NCBI GenBank assembly: GCA_013397695.1 | Contig: VYZI01000043.1 | Span: 3,949,686 to 4,013,685 of the forward strand | Direction of reading: 5' to 3' | From: Centropus unirufus | Lineage: Eukaryota > Chordata > Aves > Cuculiformes > Centropidae | Length of the DNA: 64,000 nucleotides | In this document: in pieces, positions 51,440-64,000 of the stretch | Position numbering within the stretch: the stretch's first letter is position 1 | Layout of the letters: every line of letters starts with the position of its first letter | The notes under the pieces: generated by a model | The model's database searches: none | What the model was told of the DNA's origin: nothing | Seen by the model: only the letters and a program-made list of their open reading frames with translations | Translations under genes and position numbers: made by a program

Positions 51440-51720
51440 TGATTCCCAAACAATTAATGGGGATGTAAAGAGCTTTTAATGTTGATGGGGGGGGGGGGGG
51501 GGGGGGGGGGAAGCTAAGGCTGAAATTAAACCATGAGAGTTGGATTTGTTCGCCTAACGCTAAACAAATGGAGTGATTACCTTCTTTCCAAACGCATCAG
51601 TCATAGTACATTAAGTAGCAGAGAGCTAATTATCCCAATTAGGAGGCTGATTTATAATTAATGGCTTGGACCAAGTGATAATTGGATGTTAATGGATAAC
51701 AGTTTTGTCTGAAGTAGCCT
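51440..51720. promoter_or_regulatory. Homeodomain-site cluster at the CpG-island edge
   Basis: At least seven TAAT cores lie in 280 bases, including CAATTAATGGGG, the near-palindrome CTAATTATCCCAATTAG (51626-51642), TATAATTAATGG and GATAATTGGATG. The 24-G run splits the block near its left end. A promoter-proximal enhancer is plausible. Confidence 0.4.
51487..51510 (+). repeat. Homopolymer of 24 G
   Basis: An uninterrupted run of G interrupts an otherwise AT-rich, homeodomain-site-rich block. Runs of this length are very unstable and are often mis-sized in assemblies, so the exact count should not be trusted. Confidence 0.95.
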
Positions 51721-51747
51721 CCCGCTTCCCAAAGGCTGGGTTGGAGG

Positions 51748-51860
51748 GGTTTGGGTTTTTTTTTCCTCTCTTTCCCTCTCCTCTCACCTCTGCACTGAGC
51801 ACAGGTTTGGGGGTTTTTTTTCCTCTCTTTCCCTCTCCTCTCACCTCTGCACTGAGCACA
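51748..51860 (+). repeat. Two-copy tandem duplication, unit 56-57 bp
   Basis: Copy 1 is 51748-51803 and copy 2 is 51804-51860. They are nearly identical over a T-run, a CT-rich stretch and ACCTCTGCACTGAGCACA, with only small changes at the G/T-run boundary. This looks like a recent duplication at the edge of the CpG island. Confidence 0.97.
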
Positions 51861-52119
51861 AAGCAAATGAGGAGAGAAATCTGCGCTTAGACGACTCTGG
51901 GGGACAGGTCCCAGGGACGGAGCCGGCCGCTTGCCAGCGTGGCCAGAGTTCAGCAGAGTGGGCTGCGGGGTGCTCCAGCACCTCCTTTCCCCATTTTTTT
52001 TCAAGCAGTCCCTGCTGGTTTTCCTCCCGACTCTGAGTTTCCAAGCCGTGGGCAGTTGACCCGAAGCAGCCGGGCTGTCCCACGTCTCCAAGTGGGTGCT
52101 GCGTTCCTCACCCACCCAC

Positions 52120-52181
52120 GGAGCTTAAATTGTCTCTTGGATGGAGGGCAAAGGCTGAGCCTCAAGGGTGCCTCAGCGCAG
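52120..52181 (+). other. Alternative candidate first-exon end with consensus donor
   Basis: GCAG|GTGAGG, with GT at 52182, is a strong donor at the right edge of the CpG island. It is a second candidate for splicing to the DMBX1 acceptor at 63422, leaving an intron of about 11.2 kb. The exon start is unknown and the left coordinate is only a placeholder. No promoter motif sits at a clear distance upstream. Confidence 0.15.
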
Positions 52182-55100
52182 GTGAGGTGGCCCCCTGGCT
52201 TGCCTGTTCTGTGGGGCAGAGATTTTATACCCTCCATGGTCCTCACACAATGGAGGAGGGCACAGAGTCTGCGGTTTCTCACTGCTCTGGGTTTCTCTCC
52301 CCCCCTCTCTCTCTCTCCATACCCGCATCTCAGAGCTGGCACATCAACTGTTTAGCTTTTCCCTTCCATGCAAGCTTTTCACCTATGAGTAAGTTAATAC
52401 AAGTCAATCCAAGCTCCTCGCGTGCCCCAGACAGACATGCAGACTTGGATCTGCAACCCTTTGGCTTTCAGATCGTGTTTCTAAGTTCAGTTTTTCCATT
52501 CTAACTGAGAAGCGTAAGTGCAGAAAATTCCTGAAAGGGTAAGAGCGACTTCAACTCTGAGTTACCCCACGGCTGATGAGAAGTTGGATTAAATTACACC
52601 AACGTACTCAATGCAAAAAAAATGTCCTAAATCAGGACACAGAAAAACAGTTTAGATTGGCTTTCCAGGTTTCCCTGCTAATTTTAAAGAGATCTAGATG
52701 TCTAAAAGGGACTGGCTCCTCACGCTCACACAAATCAGCAGACTCCTGCAGTGATATTGTTGTCTCGGGAGATGCGGCTCTGTTTCGTGGAGTCAGGGCA
52801 GATGCTACTTCTCCTGAGTGCTGGGGTCACTACCTGCTTCAAAGAAATGGAGCCAGAGGATCTTCCTGCAGGTCAGAGAGAAAGGCAGCCTCGCTAGTAA
52901 AGTTCTGCACAATATAGTCATAGAAGGAATGACTGCAGGTTTTTTTCCCAAACAACTGCTTGGAAGCTGAAGTGAACAGAATTTCTCTTGTTATCATCAC
53001 AACCAGCCCTGCCAAAACAAAGAGAAGGCTCAGGACCAACACTTCTGATGTGGCTACCTACTGCTTTTGGTGGCAAAGGTATGAATTAACCCTTTGGCTA
53101 GATATAGTCCATGTTTTCTAAGACACCAGATAATCTTTCAGTGATTTTTCAGGTGCATTCCCAAATTCAGCTCGTTAAGTTGGCAATGCCTCTGCTGAGG
53201 CACTGCCAAATGTCAGTCAGGTTTGAACCCTCTCAGAAGGTTTGATTTCTGTCCAAACAGAAATGTTTATAGCTGCCTTGCTTCTTTTAGCCAAAATACA
53301 GAAGGCAAAATCCTGAAGAACACAGATCCCATAAACCCAAAAATTTCCAATCCCATGTAGCTACTGACAAACAAACCTACTTGGGGGAAACATCCATCAA
53401 AATATGGTTGTTGGAAAGAGGGTGTTGAAATCTGAAATGCAGCTGCATATCCAGGAATTATTCATAGCGCACTAGGGTTAGCCAAACCCTAGGTCTCTTT
53501 TTTTTTTTTTTTTGCCAGTCTGTTCCAGTCCAAAAGCTACTGAAATTGAATTATTATTTTCCCCTTTGGTCTTCATCAGAGATTTGAATAAGACACTTTA
53601 CGATTTCTAAAGCATGTCTGGTGCAGAAATAGCTCCTGGGAAGGAAAGAGGATCTGAGGGGCGGGGTAGGACCAGCAGTTCACCAAAGGGTGGGAAACGG
53701 GTGTTTAGAGCCAGGAGTTGCAGGTGGGCTGCAGTACAAATGTGATTTCTTCCTGGTAGCTGCTGGCACAACTCTTTTAGGACCTATTGCGGCTTCTGTG
53801 TCACTAGAACAAAAAAAAAACCAAAAAAAAAAGAGAAATGCTGCTTTAAACTGTCCAGATGTTAAAATTAAAACTGTGGGGGTGGAGATGCTTGGGAGTT
53901 CCACCAGGATCCTCCCTGAAAAGAAATAGTTGGGCTGGGGGAGGCAAGCTGATGAATCTCAGGGGTTAGAAAAATGCTTCTACCAAGGGACCTGCAGAAA
54001 GATGATGTCTTCAGCTGTCTGATGCCAAGTATACTGAGCGCTGGCAGGCGGCAGCTCTGCATGTTCTTGGTGTGTGTGTTAGCCCAAGCCAGGTAAACAA
54101 CTGGAGGACTGCACATCTCCCCGCAAAACCCAGTGGGCATTTAGCTGTGGGCAGCTCTTTAAAGCACAGCTCACCTGCCGATGGCCAAAATATATTGCTT
54201 ACCTTGGCAAGTGCAATAATTCAGTGTATGGATCCAAATGCTTATGGGAAAGGAAGCATTACACCACCCCGTGGTGTTCCCCAACCTCTGGTGCCTCTGC
54301 TGCTAAACTCAGTTCGTGGTCCTAGTTTAAGGTGGCACAAGTCTTTTCCCTTCCTTGTAATACCATTGGACTCGAGCATCTTTTTTCAATGGTAGGATGA
54401 AAATCAGTGTGAAAACTTGTAAAGAAGGAAAACTCAAAGTTCTGGTTTAGTCTTTAAAGGTATTAAGTGTTCCATAATTGTATGGCTTGCTGGGAGCTGC
54501 CTTTCAGGATTTTTTTTCACCTTTTTGACTAAGGTAGGACTTGTCTGTTATTTTGTCCTATAGTCGATCTTAGCCTGAGCCAAAGCAAATGCCACCATGT
54601 GTTTTGTAATTGTAGTAAGCAGGGGCTGATAGGATCCAGGTACGCTTGTAGAAACACCCTAGGTTCAGGCTCTCAGCTGCCATCTCCTTCAAAATTTGCT
54701 TGTTCTTTAGATCTCTTCAAAATCGTCCTCAAGAAGAATTGTACTTGGTGTCACAACCTTGCGGATTTTCCAGCTAACCAGCTAGGAAAGTCATTTTGTG
54801 CCAAGTGGGTCAAACTCCAGTGATGCAGCACAAAACACTGCATCTCACAGAGGCATTGCTCTCTTCTTGTGTGCAGAACTAACTGCTCTCAGCTTGACAC
54901 CCAGGATTTACGGCTCCAACTTACATTCACATGATGAATAGTGATAGGGGGTGGAGAAATAACCCTCCCTCCATGCCTTGTCCCAGTTGCTGCCCTTGGA
55001 GTCCAACGTCTCCACTGAGGCATCATGCTGGGAGTACCCGGAGCAAGCACATGTTCCCTTCTGCCAGCCCAGCTACCAGGCTGGCAGCACCTGAGAACAG

Positions 55101-56799
55101 CAGGAGGGAACGTCTTGAACTGCCTCAGCAAATCTTTACAAAGCTTATGTGTCAGGACTCTCTTCTACCAGCGCTTCGTGCAATGACTGATCACCCTTGT
55201 TACAGCTCAGGGCTAGGAGGTAAGATCAGTGTCGCGGCTGTCGTGCTCAAGACCAACAAACATCCTGGTTACTCAATGTCACAGGCTTAAAACATATTTC
55301 AACACAGAACTTCAGATCCTTGTCTTGTTAATGAGACCGTGTCACGGGTAAAATCTTCCAGGATATTACTCCATCTTTCAGGGACACTGGAGATTCCTGA
55401 ACTCCCAGCAGCAGCCCCAAGAAGCTGCCTTCAAGCCAGTCAATTTGCTCATGTAAGTCATTTACAGCTAAATATACCGCCAGCAAAACTGCTCTGGGGG
55501 CAGGGAGCAAGCCGTGAGCCACCCCTCGCGCTGCCAGCAGCCCTTAAGGGCAGAGTTTGGGAGGTCTGGACCTCTCCTATCATCTGGTTTACAAAATTCC
55601 CTTTGCCAGTATTAAGGCAAATGAAATGATGCTTCTCAAGCAAAGCCATTTTCAAGAAGTGAGAGGAAAGGCTGAGCCGTACAAACCGTGTGCAAACACA
55701 GCGGAGCCAGAAATGTGCTTTTTTTGGAAGGGGTGAGGGAGAAAGTACGTTTTGTTTTCGTATATGAACACCCAAGTTAAATACTTTAAGCCGCTGGTGA
55801 TTTCAGTAGTTTGATTGCACAGTGCTTTAAGGTTGTTCTGTGTCCTGAAGGCAGAGCCGGTCTGGGAGGTAGAGATGCCGTAAGGTCTCGAGACATGAGA
55901 ACAAACGGGCAGTGCAGGTATGTGAGAGCCTGGATGCAGAGGGATGCTGCTGTGTTCCACATCCACGAAGGTGCAGTGTGTGGCAGCAGCACGTGCAGAG
56001 CCAGGTTGTAGGAACTCAAACTCCTCCACGCCGGTCTGGGCTGCAGGGTTCAGCTTCTATTGTGATATTCATTGTAAGAGATCCAAAATGCATGGATGTT
56101 TTGGTTTTTTTTTTGCCAAAGTGGAAGCAGAATGAGATCCTGAAACTAGAAACAAAGAGACGTTCATATTGAGGGCTTTTCTTACTTACCCAGGAAAATG
56201 TTTCTGCTTCGATATAGATTACAAGAGCTTTTCCTGAGGGCTGAGCACTGCTCCAAAGGAGAAGAGGGAGATGCTTTTATACCAATTTGATCAGTAAGCA
56301 CTGATCATCATGTGTAAGTTATGGCATGCAAGAGATTTGGCACCACACGGTGTCTAGTGATTCCAATCCTGGTTCTACTTTTCCAATCACTGGGCTCCAA
56401 GCCTTAATGCTGGCTCAAAAGCAAAGACTGTGAGGGGGTCTTTATTTGTATTTCAGACCTTGTGAGCCTGCCCTTCGAAGCAAGGCAAACAGGCACTGGA
56501 AAGTCTTTTTTCTGGGAACTGTCTAATCAATATGGGGCTTTGTTTTCTTTTTTTATCTTTTTTTTTTATATCTTGGAGGCAGGGAGTAAGGAAATGATGA
56601 TATTACAAAAGCTTTAAGTAAAAATCACAACTGATGAGAGCTACCTCTGTCAGTCAGGGCATGTTTGCCAATGGCAACCTGATGTCTGAGTCTGTAGAGC
56701 CCTACAATAAAATGTTCCCCTCTTCGCAGGATTCTCTGCCGTTTTATTTGTAAAACTCACAAAACTCGCCCATCTGATGCTTCTGCTACAAATAGATGA

Positions 56800-57180
56800 G
56801 CATTACAAATACAGTTGCTGTGCTTTTTAGCAATGCAGACTCACTAAATGCAATTATTTGACAAGATCTACCCCAAAAATTGTAATCCTGTCCCTAAATT
56901 TAAGTATTTCCAAATTTCAACAGCTTGAAAACCCCTGGATTTGAAGAAAGAGATCTTTTTCCTTTATCCTAAGGTCAGTAGTAGTAGTTGAACGTGAGCT
57001 GTGAGAATTGGTGTAATTATTCAAGTTTTGTTTTCAGTGGGCTGCAACGTGTTCAGCTAGAGCAGGTCTAATCAAGATGTCACTCTGCATTAAGAAATTA
57101 ACTGCATTTAAATCCAGGGATTTACGCAGGTGTAAAAATATTGCAGGAAGATTAGAAATGGGGAATCTTGATTTTATTTT
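56800..57180. promoter_or_regulatory. Candidate intronic enhancer block
   Basis: Contains GCAATTATTTGAC, TAATCC (56883-56888), GTGTAATTATTC, TCTAATCAAG and AAATTAACTGC within 400 bases of unique sequence. Placed in probable intron 1. Confidence 0.3.
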
Positions 57181-60100
57181 TTTATTTTTATTTTTTTTGA
57201 GAGCTGTTCTCAATTCCTTTATTTTGGTTATAAGAAAAGTCCTTTAGAAGCCTGGTTTTATAGTATGTGTTCTTCTTCGACTTTGGCATTTGATTGGGAA
57301 AATATGATGTGTTCCAGTATTTTAAATTACTTATATTTTGTCCACTACAATGGTAATATTGTTTCTTTAGACATTCAGTAGTCTCACGTGAGGGACACAA
57401 GTGATTTATGACAAGCTGGTTATTATTTTCCCTGATTTTGGACCTTTATATGTCTTAAAGATTTAGGGATATAAAGCAAAAATAATGTAGAAAACGTCTT
57501 GCAAGGATCATTTATTCAGAATCCCCCAGGTATGTAATTCATTTAGCACCAAATACATATAAACTCAATGTCTCCATATAGAGAAAGCCTTTTTTCCTAG
57601 TCTGTCAGAGAAGTAGAAGCAGAGATTCATTGCTTACCTTGCTGATTTAAAGTTGTTCTGAACAACGACTCAAAGCACAAAATCATAAAGCAGAAGAGCT
57701 CTAGGAGGAGGCGAGGATATCTTGTTGCGTTTTTATTTTCAATGATGTTCAGTGCCAGCAGTACTAAGGAGGATGTTGTTAGCAAAAAACATGTGCTGTT
57801 ATTCCCTAATCAACAACGGCTTTGCATAAACACGAGGGGTGATTAATACTGCCAGAGCAGGAATGCGGGCTGGAGAGCCACAACTTTCCTTTTTACCTGA
57901 CAGGGTAGCGCTCTTTTTTATTTTTCTTTTTTTTTCCCTGTCGCCTACAGAATCCTGAGCTCCAGACAAGAATATCCATTTTTTCTTTTGCCATTTGTTG
58001 TTTTTTGGTTTTTTTTCCTGCTGCTTTTCCCATGCTCTAGCTGCGTCTTGCAGGAGGGTGGTAGCCCCAAGGTGGTGCCTAGCCCTTCCAAACTTCAAAC
58101 CCACCTCTGGTGAACCTCTCTTAAGCAGAAATGAATTGCAGTGTTGAAATTCCCTTCTACAAATGACCTGTCAAAATCCAGATGTAACTGTTTAATACAG
58201 CTTTCTTTTGCATGTAAAGAAGGCCTCACAAACACACACCACTCCCTGTCCCCCCTCACCAGCTCTCCCCAAGCTCTGAAAAGGTTTTATGAAATTATAA
58301 TGTAACACCCTGCAGTGCCCACCAGTCAAAAGCAGGCCCTGGTATCCCCTTTTAGTCTCTTCTCAGACATATTAAATCTTATAACCTCATAGAGTTTATT
58401 GCCCCTTTCTTCATGTCAGTAGCCAAGTACATTCTGTCCATCAGTGGATTTAGATCAGTGAATTTATTCTTAGTACTTTTCTTGAGTTTGGGATGACTCA
58501 GTATGGGGAGGAACCAGCGGAAGGGAAAAGACAAAATGGTCTGAAGCCCCTGCAGAGCTTCGAGTCCTATACCCATCCTCAAACTCATCTCATCTAACAA
58601 CATTTGCTTGAGAAGAGCAAGTGTTTAATCCTAGGTGGTTTTTACTTCTACCTGGGAAAACTGACCAGAAGAAATTCTTCAAAATTCCTCTATCTCTACT
58701 TAGCCTGGTTTTGGGAGATTGTTTACCAGAATAATGCATTTGAGCAAAGCCACTGTCTTGATTTAAATTTCCCTTCCTCCAGAGCAGTGTTGACACAGGA
58801 GCTGCCATGGATGTCCTTATTCAGGACGGCTCAGCATGGGGACAAACTCTCCAGCATTGACACGAGCTCTGCGGCCAGAACAAGTGACACCCGAGTTTGC
58901 AGAGATCGATACATTTCTCCCTTAATGAGTTTTGTCATTTCTGTGTTTTTGTTCAATGCCTTGTGTGTGGCTGGGATGTGAAGCCAGGTACAGAATGATG
59001 GGGGTGAGGGGCAAGGGCTGAAATGAGGAGAGTAGCAAGCAGAAAATTTGTCCAATCTCACATTCTTGGATGAGGATAATATTGCTCCAGGTTGGGTTTT
59101 GAAGACTTGTTTTTTCCTTTATTTTTTCCTATTAGAAGGGAAAAAATCGATGTTTTGTTACAAGGTACTTTGCATAAGACATTAGCATCTCATTTATAAA
59201 ATATGTCTTATTGTTCTGAGACCTGTACCAGTTCCCCACATACAGAAACAGAAGCTGCTAGGAAGAGGGGTTTTCTCCTAGCAAGGAAATCTGTGGTTCT
59301 CTCATCTTTGCATCTTGTCTCAGGACAGAACTGTGTGCCTGGGTATAAAAATACTTACTAGTTAAATAGGGAACGTTAAAGCATTTTATTCAAGTTGAGA
59401 ACTCACAGTTGCTCTAATATTAAAGCCCAATATAGGACCAAATTTCACCAGTATTCTATGCTGTTACATGGTGCACAATAAATTGCACCACTCTTGTGTT
59501 TTGACTTTAAGGGGAACCTGGCGTTTGCGAGGCCAGGATTGGGAAGGTCCAGATGGGAGCTGTGCTGCGCCAGGAGCAATGCAGCTCTGCTCTGGGATAA
59601 TGGGGTTTTCCCCCTGGCTGGTAGATGTGTAAAATGGTTTGCATCAGATTGAACAGCAGCAGTTGAATAAGGAGTGGTCTGCTCTTCAGTCTAGCCTGCA
59701 ATGGGCAGAGACCTACAATGCCCGGCCTCTAAGCAACGCAGAATTTGGAAAAACTGGGTTCCCACAGCTGGCAGTAGTTAAAGCTTAGGCAGAATGATTT
59801 GGCTTCCACAGCCTAAGGGGTCTGCAAGCTTGGGAACAAAAATGGGTCCAGCATCCGTGAGACTTCCATGGTGAAGGCTCAAGTGAGAAGTAAAAGCCAT
59901 AGGAGAGTTTTGAGGACCGAGGTAGCCAAGTTGGTTTTGCAAAGGCAGAAGGTGTGGAAACGCCAGCAGGGTCTGGAAAATGTGGGTAGCTAGGAAAGAG
60001 CAAGTCTTTTGATGGGAACCTCCGATGTGGCCCTGAGGGGCCATGCAGAAAGAAACCACCCAACCCCGGAGGTGCCTGCTCCAGGCACAGTACGGAGGCA

Positions 60101-63100
60101 TCCACTTCTCAGTGCTGAGCAAACACTGCAGGATCTTGGCAGGGGCAAAGCCAGGCTAACCTCACGTTGTATAGAGATTTCCCTCACTTACGGTTTTCCT
60201 GCATTTTTCCTTGGCTTCTATCTCCTTCCTTCACAGCTCCCAACTCTTCAGCTATCTCTGATGCACAAAAGCAGGGTGAGGCAGCTCCTTTCTTTTGGGA
60301 TGGACCCTATGTTACCCTCTTCCAGCTGTACTGATCACTGCTCAAGGCTGCACACTCCACAAAGCAGAAGCTTAAACTTTGCTCTCATCCTCCTCCCAGC
60401 TGTGGCTGTTCCTAAGGCCCTCCAGCCACCCAGAGACATAAAAGATGCATTTGCAGATTTTGAAAATTAAAACCATCTATACAGCCAGTGGGGAGGGATC
60501 AGCTTATTTGGTTGCTTAATGAAATATAAAGATTATTTTAACCAGTGTAAGCACTATTCGACAGCTTGTGAAACACAGTGGTGGCTTGATGAATGGTTTT
60601 CTCCATTTAAAAAAATTGCTGCATGATGTCTTTTAAATATTTAATTTATTGGGGTTGGAGTGTGCTCAGAGCTGATGGTTAAATGGGAGCCATTTGTGGT
60701 CTCAGTTAACTTAGGCTGAACAGTCTCGCTGAGTAAACATAAGATATCTCCTTTTCCTTCCGTTTTTATATTGAATCTGGGATAATGTGTTTGCTGCATA
60801 AGTGGTGAGGAGGTTCTGCCTGTCATCTGCACTACAGCATGCCAGGCAGGTATCACTATAGATGTGATGGATATTGACTCCACTCATGAGTCCATTGTTA
60901 CTAAGTTCCCTGCTTTTTATTTTTTTATTTTATTTTTTTTAATTAATGCTCTTTCTTTTAGGCCACCCAGAAGAGTTTGTTCAGACACACATGTACACAC
61001 CAAATTATCTTTTAACAATCATATAAAAAGAAACCTTCCTGGAGCAAGTGTTTCGGTGGAAACTCTGGACTCCAGAGGAAACATCACTGGCAGTGTTCTT
61101 GGAAGACTGTATTGTAGGCGAGTAATTTCCTTCCTCTCCCTCTCCATTTTTCCCTTAATGTGCCAGGTTGGTACACAACCAACGGCCTGCAAGGGGGATT
61201 AGAAAACAAACAAGCATTTCTGTGAGAGCTGGGGAGTCAAAGACACATGGCCTCCCATGTATCTCCTGGCAAGGCTCAGGCCCAGTGTGGATTCCTCAGC
61301 ATCTATTAAGGATGGAGGTCTGGCAGCAGCCCAGGGCAGTTAATAGGTTCTGTGTCCTCAAATGGTTTTCACAAAACACGCAGGAACTTAATAAGCTTTG
61401 AGACCTTCTCCCTGCCAGCCAGTTCTCAAGTTAGGGGGTGGTAAGGGAAGAGGCAAAATGAAGTTACAAGCCCTTGTTTCCCTGCCTGCATTGGCCAGAA
61501 AACCCAATCCTCCTCTTGGATTGTGAAAGCAAAGCAGCAAATAACCCTACAGCTGGCTGTGGCAATCCTACTGCCAATAGGGACTGGCTGAGCACTGCTG
61601 CCCGCCAAGGCACCTTGGTGTGTGCCAAGTGCTGCTGCGCCACGGGATTGAGTGGGATGCTGCTCTTTGGAAATGAGCCATGCTGAGGATGGGGTGAGGC
61701 TGTGCTGTAGCGACTGCCAGAACCATCCAGGTTGGAGACACGCAGATCTCCAGGTGATGGGAGATGCCACCTATGGGGACGTCAATGATAGCACACGGTG
61801 CATTGGGACGTGCTTCTGTCTCTGAGCCTGTGCCACAAGCGGCAAAGCTGTGCAGATCGGCAGTTTTGCTGTGTGCCCATCATGGGGAACACGCTAAAAA
61901 TCTGTTGGCAAGTGAAGACTCTCACCTTGACTGGAGAATTAAGGAAGTATTTTGGCATTTCTTAGGTCTTCCATAATTTGTTGTGCATTCTTGTGTCAAG
62001 GTCTGCATCTGTTGTCACAGTGGTTCAGCTCAGAACAGTATTGGCTTTCTCTTCTATTAGAGTGAATAAAACTTTAATAGGGTATAGATGAAGGTTAGTA
62101 TTTTGTTTTGGGGAAGTCTTTGCTTTTCTAGAAACTAGGGTAAATTCTGAAATTAAACATTTTGAAAAAGAATTCAAAACGAATGTCTTGGATACTATAA
62201 AACCATATGCCCCAAGTAATTGCTATACTCTACAACACAAAAATTAACTCCTTTTCCCAGGAAAAACAGCTTGGTGTCTGTATGTTAAATAAGATGTCTG
62301 TTTATGCTTCCTACATCAAGGAAGAGAGAATGGGAATTCAGAGCTAGGGGAGAGTGAGGTAAACTTGTTTCCATTCCTCACTCCTCACTAAGAAGAGGTT
62401 CTCTTCACTCTATGGCAAAGATCCTTTACAGGCAAAAATGAAGTCCTTTCCTTGGTACAGAAAAAAATAACAGATAATTTTTCATCCACATTTTGCTGTT
62501 AAATGTATCAGGTTTCTTCTAAAATCATACGAGTGGAACCATCTCCATCCAGTAATCAAAACTGTTTTCTGAGAGATTTCCTAGATTACCTGTCTGCTTT
62601 CCTTAAGTTAGTCTCGTTGAACTTCTTTCTCTGAAGAATGATGACTTCCAGATGATGACTTGTTTATGTAAATAGAGTTTTTAAAATTCGCTTTTGTAGC
62701 AAATGCTTCAAAATCTTCTTTCCAATGTCTTACAAACTACAGAAATCGCAACCTAAAGACTTCCAGTCATTTATAACAGGGATGAATGAAGCATTACTCT
62801 GCTTTTGAGGTCAATATTAACTCAGTTTTATGGATGGTCTAGAAGGAAAAACAGTTTGAAATTTCATGCAGAGCCCACAGTGGAAAAAAAGAGGCATTTG
62901 TTTTTTTTAAATAATTTCTTTACTGTTGAGCTATGAAATGTCAGTATTTATTACAAACCTTAATTCCTTCTTTAGCCGTAACATGTTTGGGTCCTATTAT
63001 GTTACAGATTTCTTTTGTTTTACACAACATGTTTTTTTTTTCTTGTTTTGTTTTTTTTTTTTCCATGTTAGTTTTTTTTTGTTAAGAAGAACATAAGAAA

Positions 63101-63377
63101 AATGAATGGGGGAAAAATATGCATGAATGGGTTCAGATAAGAAAGGTTATTTGATATTATAGTAATGGGACTCTGGAACAGCCTACTGTATGAAATGAGT
63201 GGGACAAAAATTCCAGTTGATTTCCAGGATAGAGCTAGTTCAGTTAATTAGGAGTAACAATAATATGATATGGTTTTTTTATGGTATGTTAAAAAAACAC
63301 CTTTCTCATCTTTTGTACAGCGTATCATGAGCAGAATATAATCAGATGCTGCTCTCCAAGTTTGGATGCCAGACTAG

Positions 63378-64000
<623 letters not shown>

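Larger units (their letters stand above)
46430..52200. promoter_or_regulatory. CpG-island complex, probable DMBX1 promoter region
   Basis: GC and CpG content rise sharply at about 46.43 kb and fall back by about 52.2 kb, with the densest parts near 47.0-47.3, 48.5-49.4, 49.5-50.5 and 50.6-51.45 kb. Nothing else in the window has this composition. It lies 11-17 kb upstream of the DMBX1 start-codon exon, on the side where the promoter should be. Wide, multi-peak CpG islands are typical of Polycomb-regulated developmental transcription-factor genes, which suits DMBX1. Inside it are GC boxes (for example GGGGCGGGG near 50244), a TATA box, a PBX-MEIS decamer, G-runs and several consensus splice donors. 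Long open frames here (up to 200 codons, both strands) are what stop-poor GC-rich DNA gives by chance. Whether transcription starts here, and on which strand, is inference. Confidence 0.75.

Noticed and set aside
50877..51479. Longest open frame in the window (200 codons, + strand)
   Set aside because: It lies in stop-poor GC-rich DNA, overlaps other long frames on both strands, has no domain I recognise, and contains low-complexity basic/proline stretches.

Overview
This is eukaryotic, vertebrate nuclear DNA and most likely avian. The evidence is minus-strand CR1 LINE copies that begin, read on the + strand, with the bird-type octamer tail (AATCATAGAATCATAGAATG-like), a pure (TTCTA)n pentanucleotide array, and one coding exon that I recognise with confidence. 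That exon (63423-63588, + strand) has a normal acceptor and donor and encodes the first 51 residues of DMBX1 (diencephalon/mesencephalon homeobox 1, also called OTX3 or MBX), starting [15 protein letters not shown]. The homeodomain and the rest of the gene lie beyond the right edge. I saw no other protein-coding exon, no tRNA or rRNA, and no sign of an operon, phage, plasmid or CRISPR. Nearly all the short open frames here are chance frames in non-coding DNA.

Layout. From 1 to about 46.4 kb is ordinary-GC intergenic sequence with four clear CR1 copies (7.75, 15.6, 33.4 and 42.5 kb), a 19-copy (TTCTA)n array at 26.55 kb, and several AT-rich blocks full of homeodomain-, SOX-, FOX- and T-box-like sites. 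These blocks look like the conserved non-coding enhancers that usually surround developmental transcription-factor genes, but conservation cannot be tested from one sequence. From about 46.4 to 52.2 kb the DNA turns strongly GC- and CpG-rich. This 6 kb CpG-island complex is the best candidate for the DMBX1 promoter region. It holds G-runs (one of 24 G), an exact PBX-MEIS/PREP decamer (TGATTGACAG, 49063-49072), a strong TATA box (50059-50066) and good splice donors (49268, 52182). From 52.2 to 63.4 kb the sequence returns to normal GC and is probably DMBX1 intron 1, although no transcript evidence is available here.

How the parts may work together. DMBX1 is a K50 paired-type homeodomain repressor expressed in the midbrain and diencephalon. 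The upstream landscape would be its cis-regulatory domain. The most specific hints are the PBX-MEIS site in the CpG island, three GGATTA (K50/OTX/DMBX-type) sites within 124 bp at 36.48-36.60 kb, and a T-box plus back-to-back SOX element at 29.33 kb. All enhancer and promoter calls are inference from motif content. I found no undescribed enzyme or defence system.
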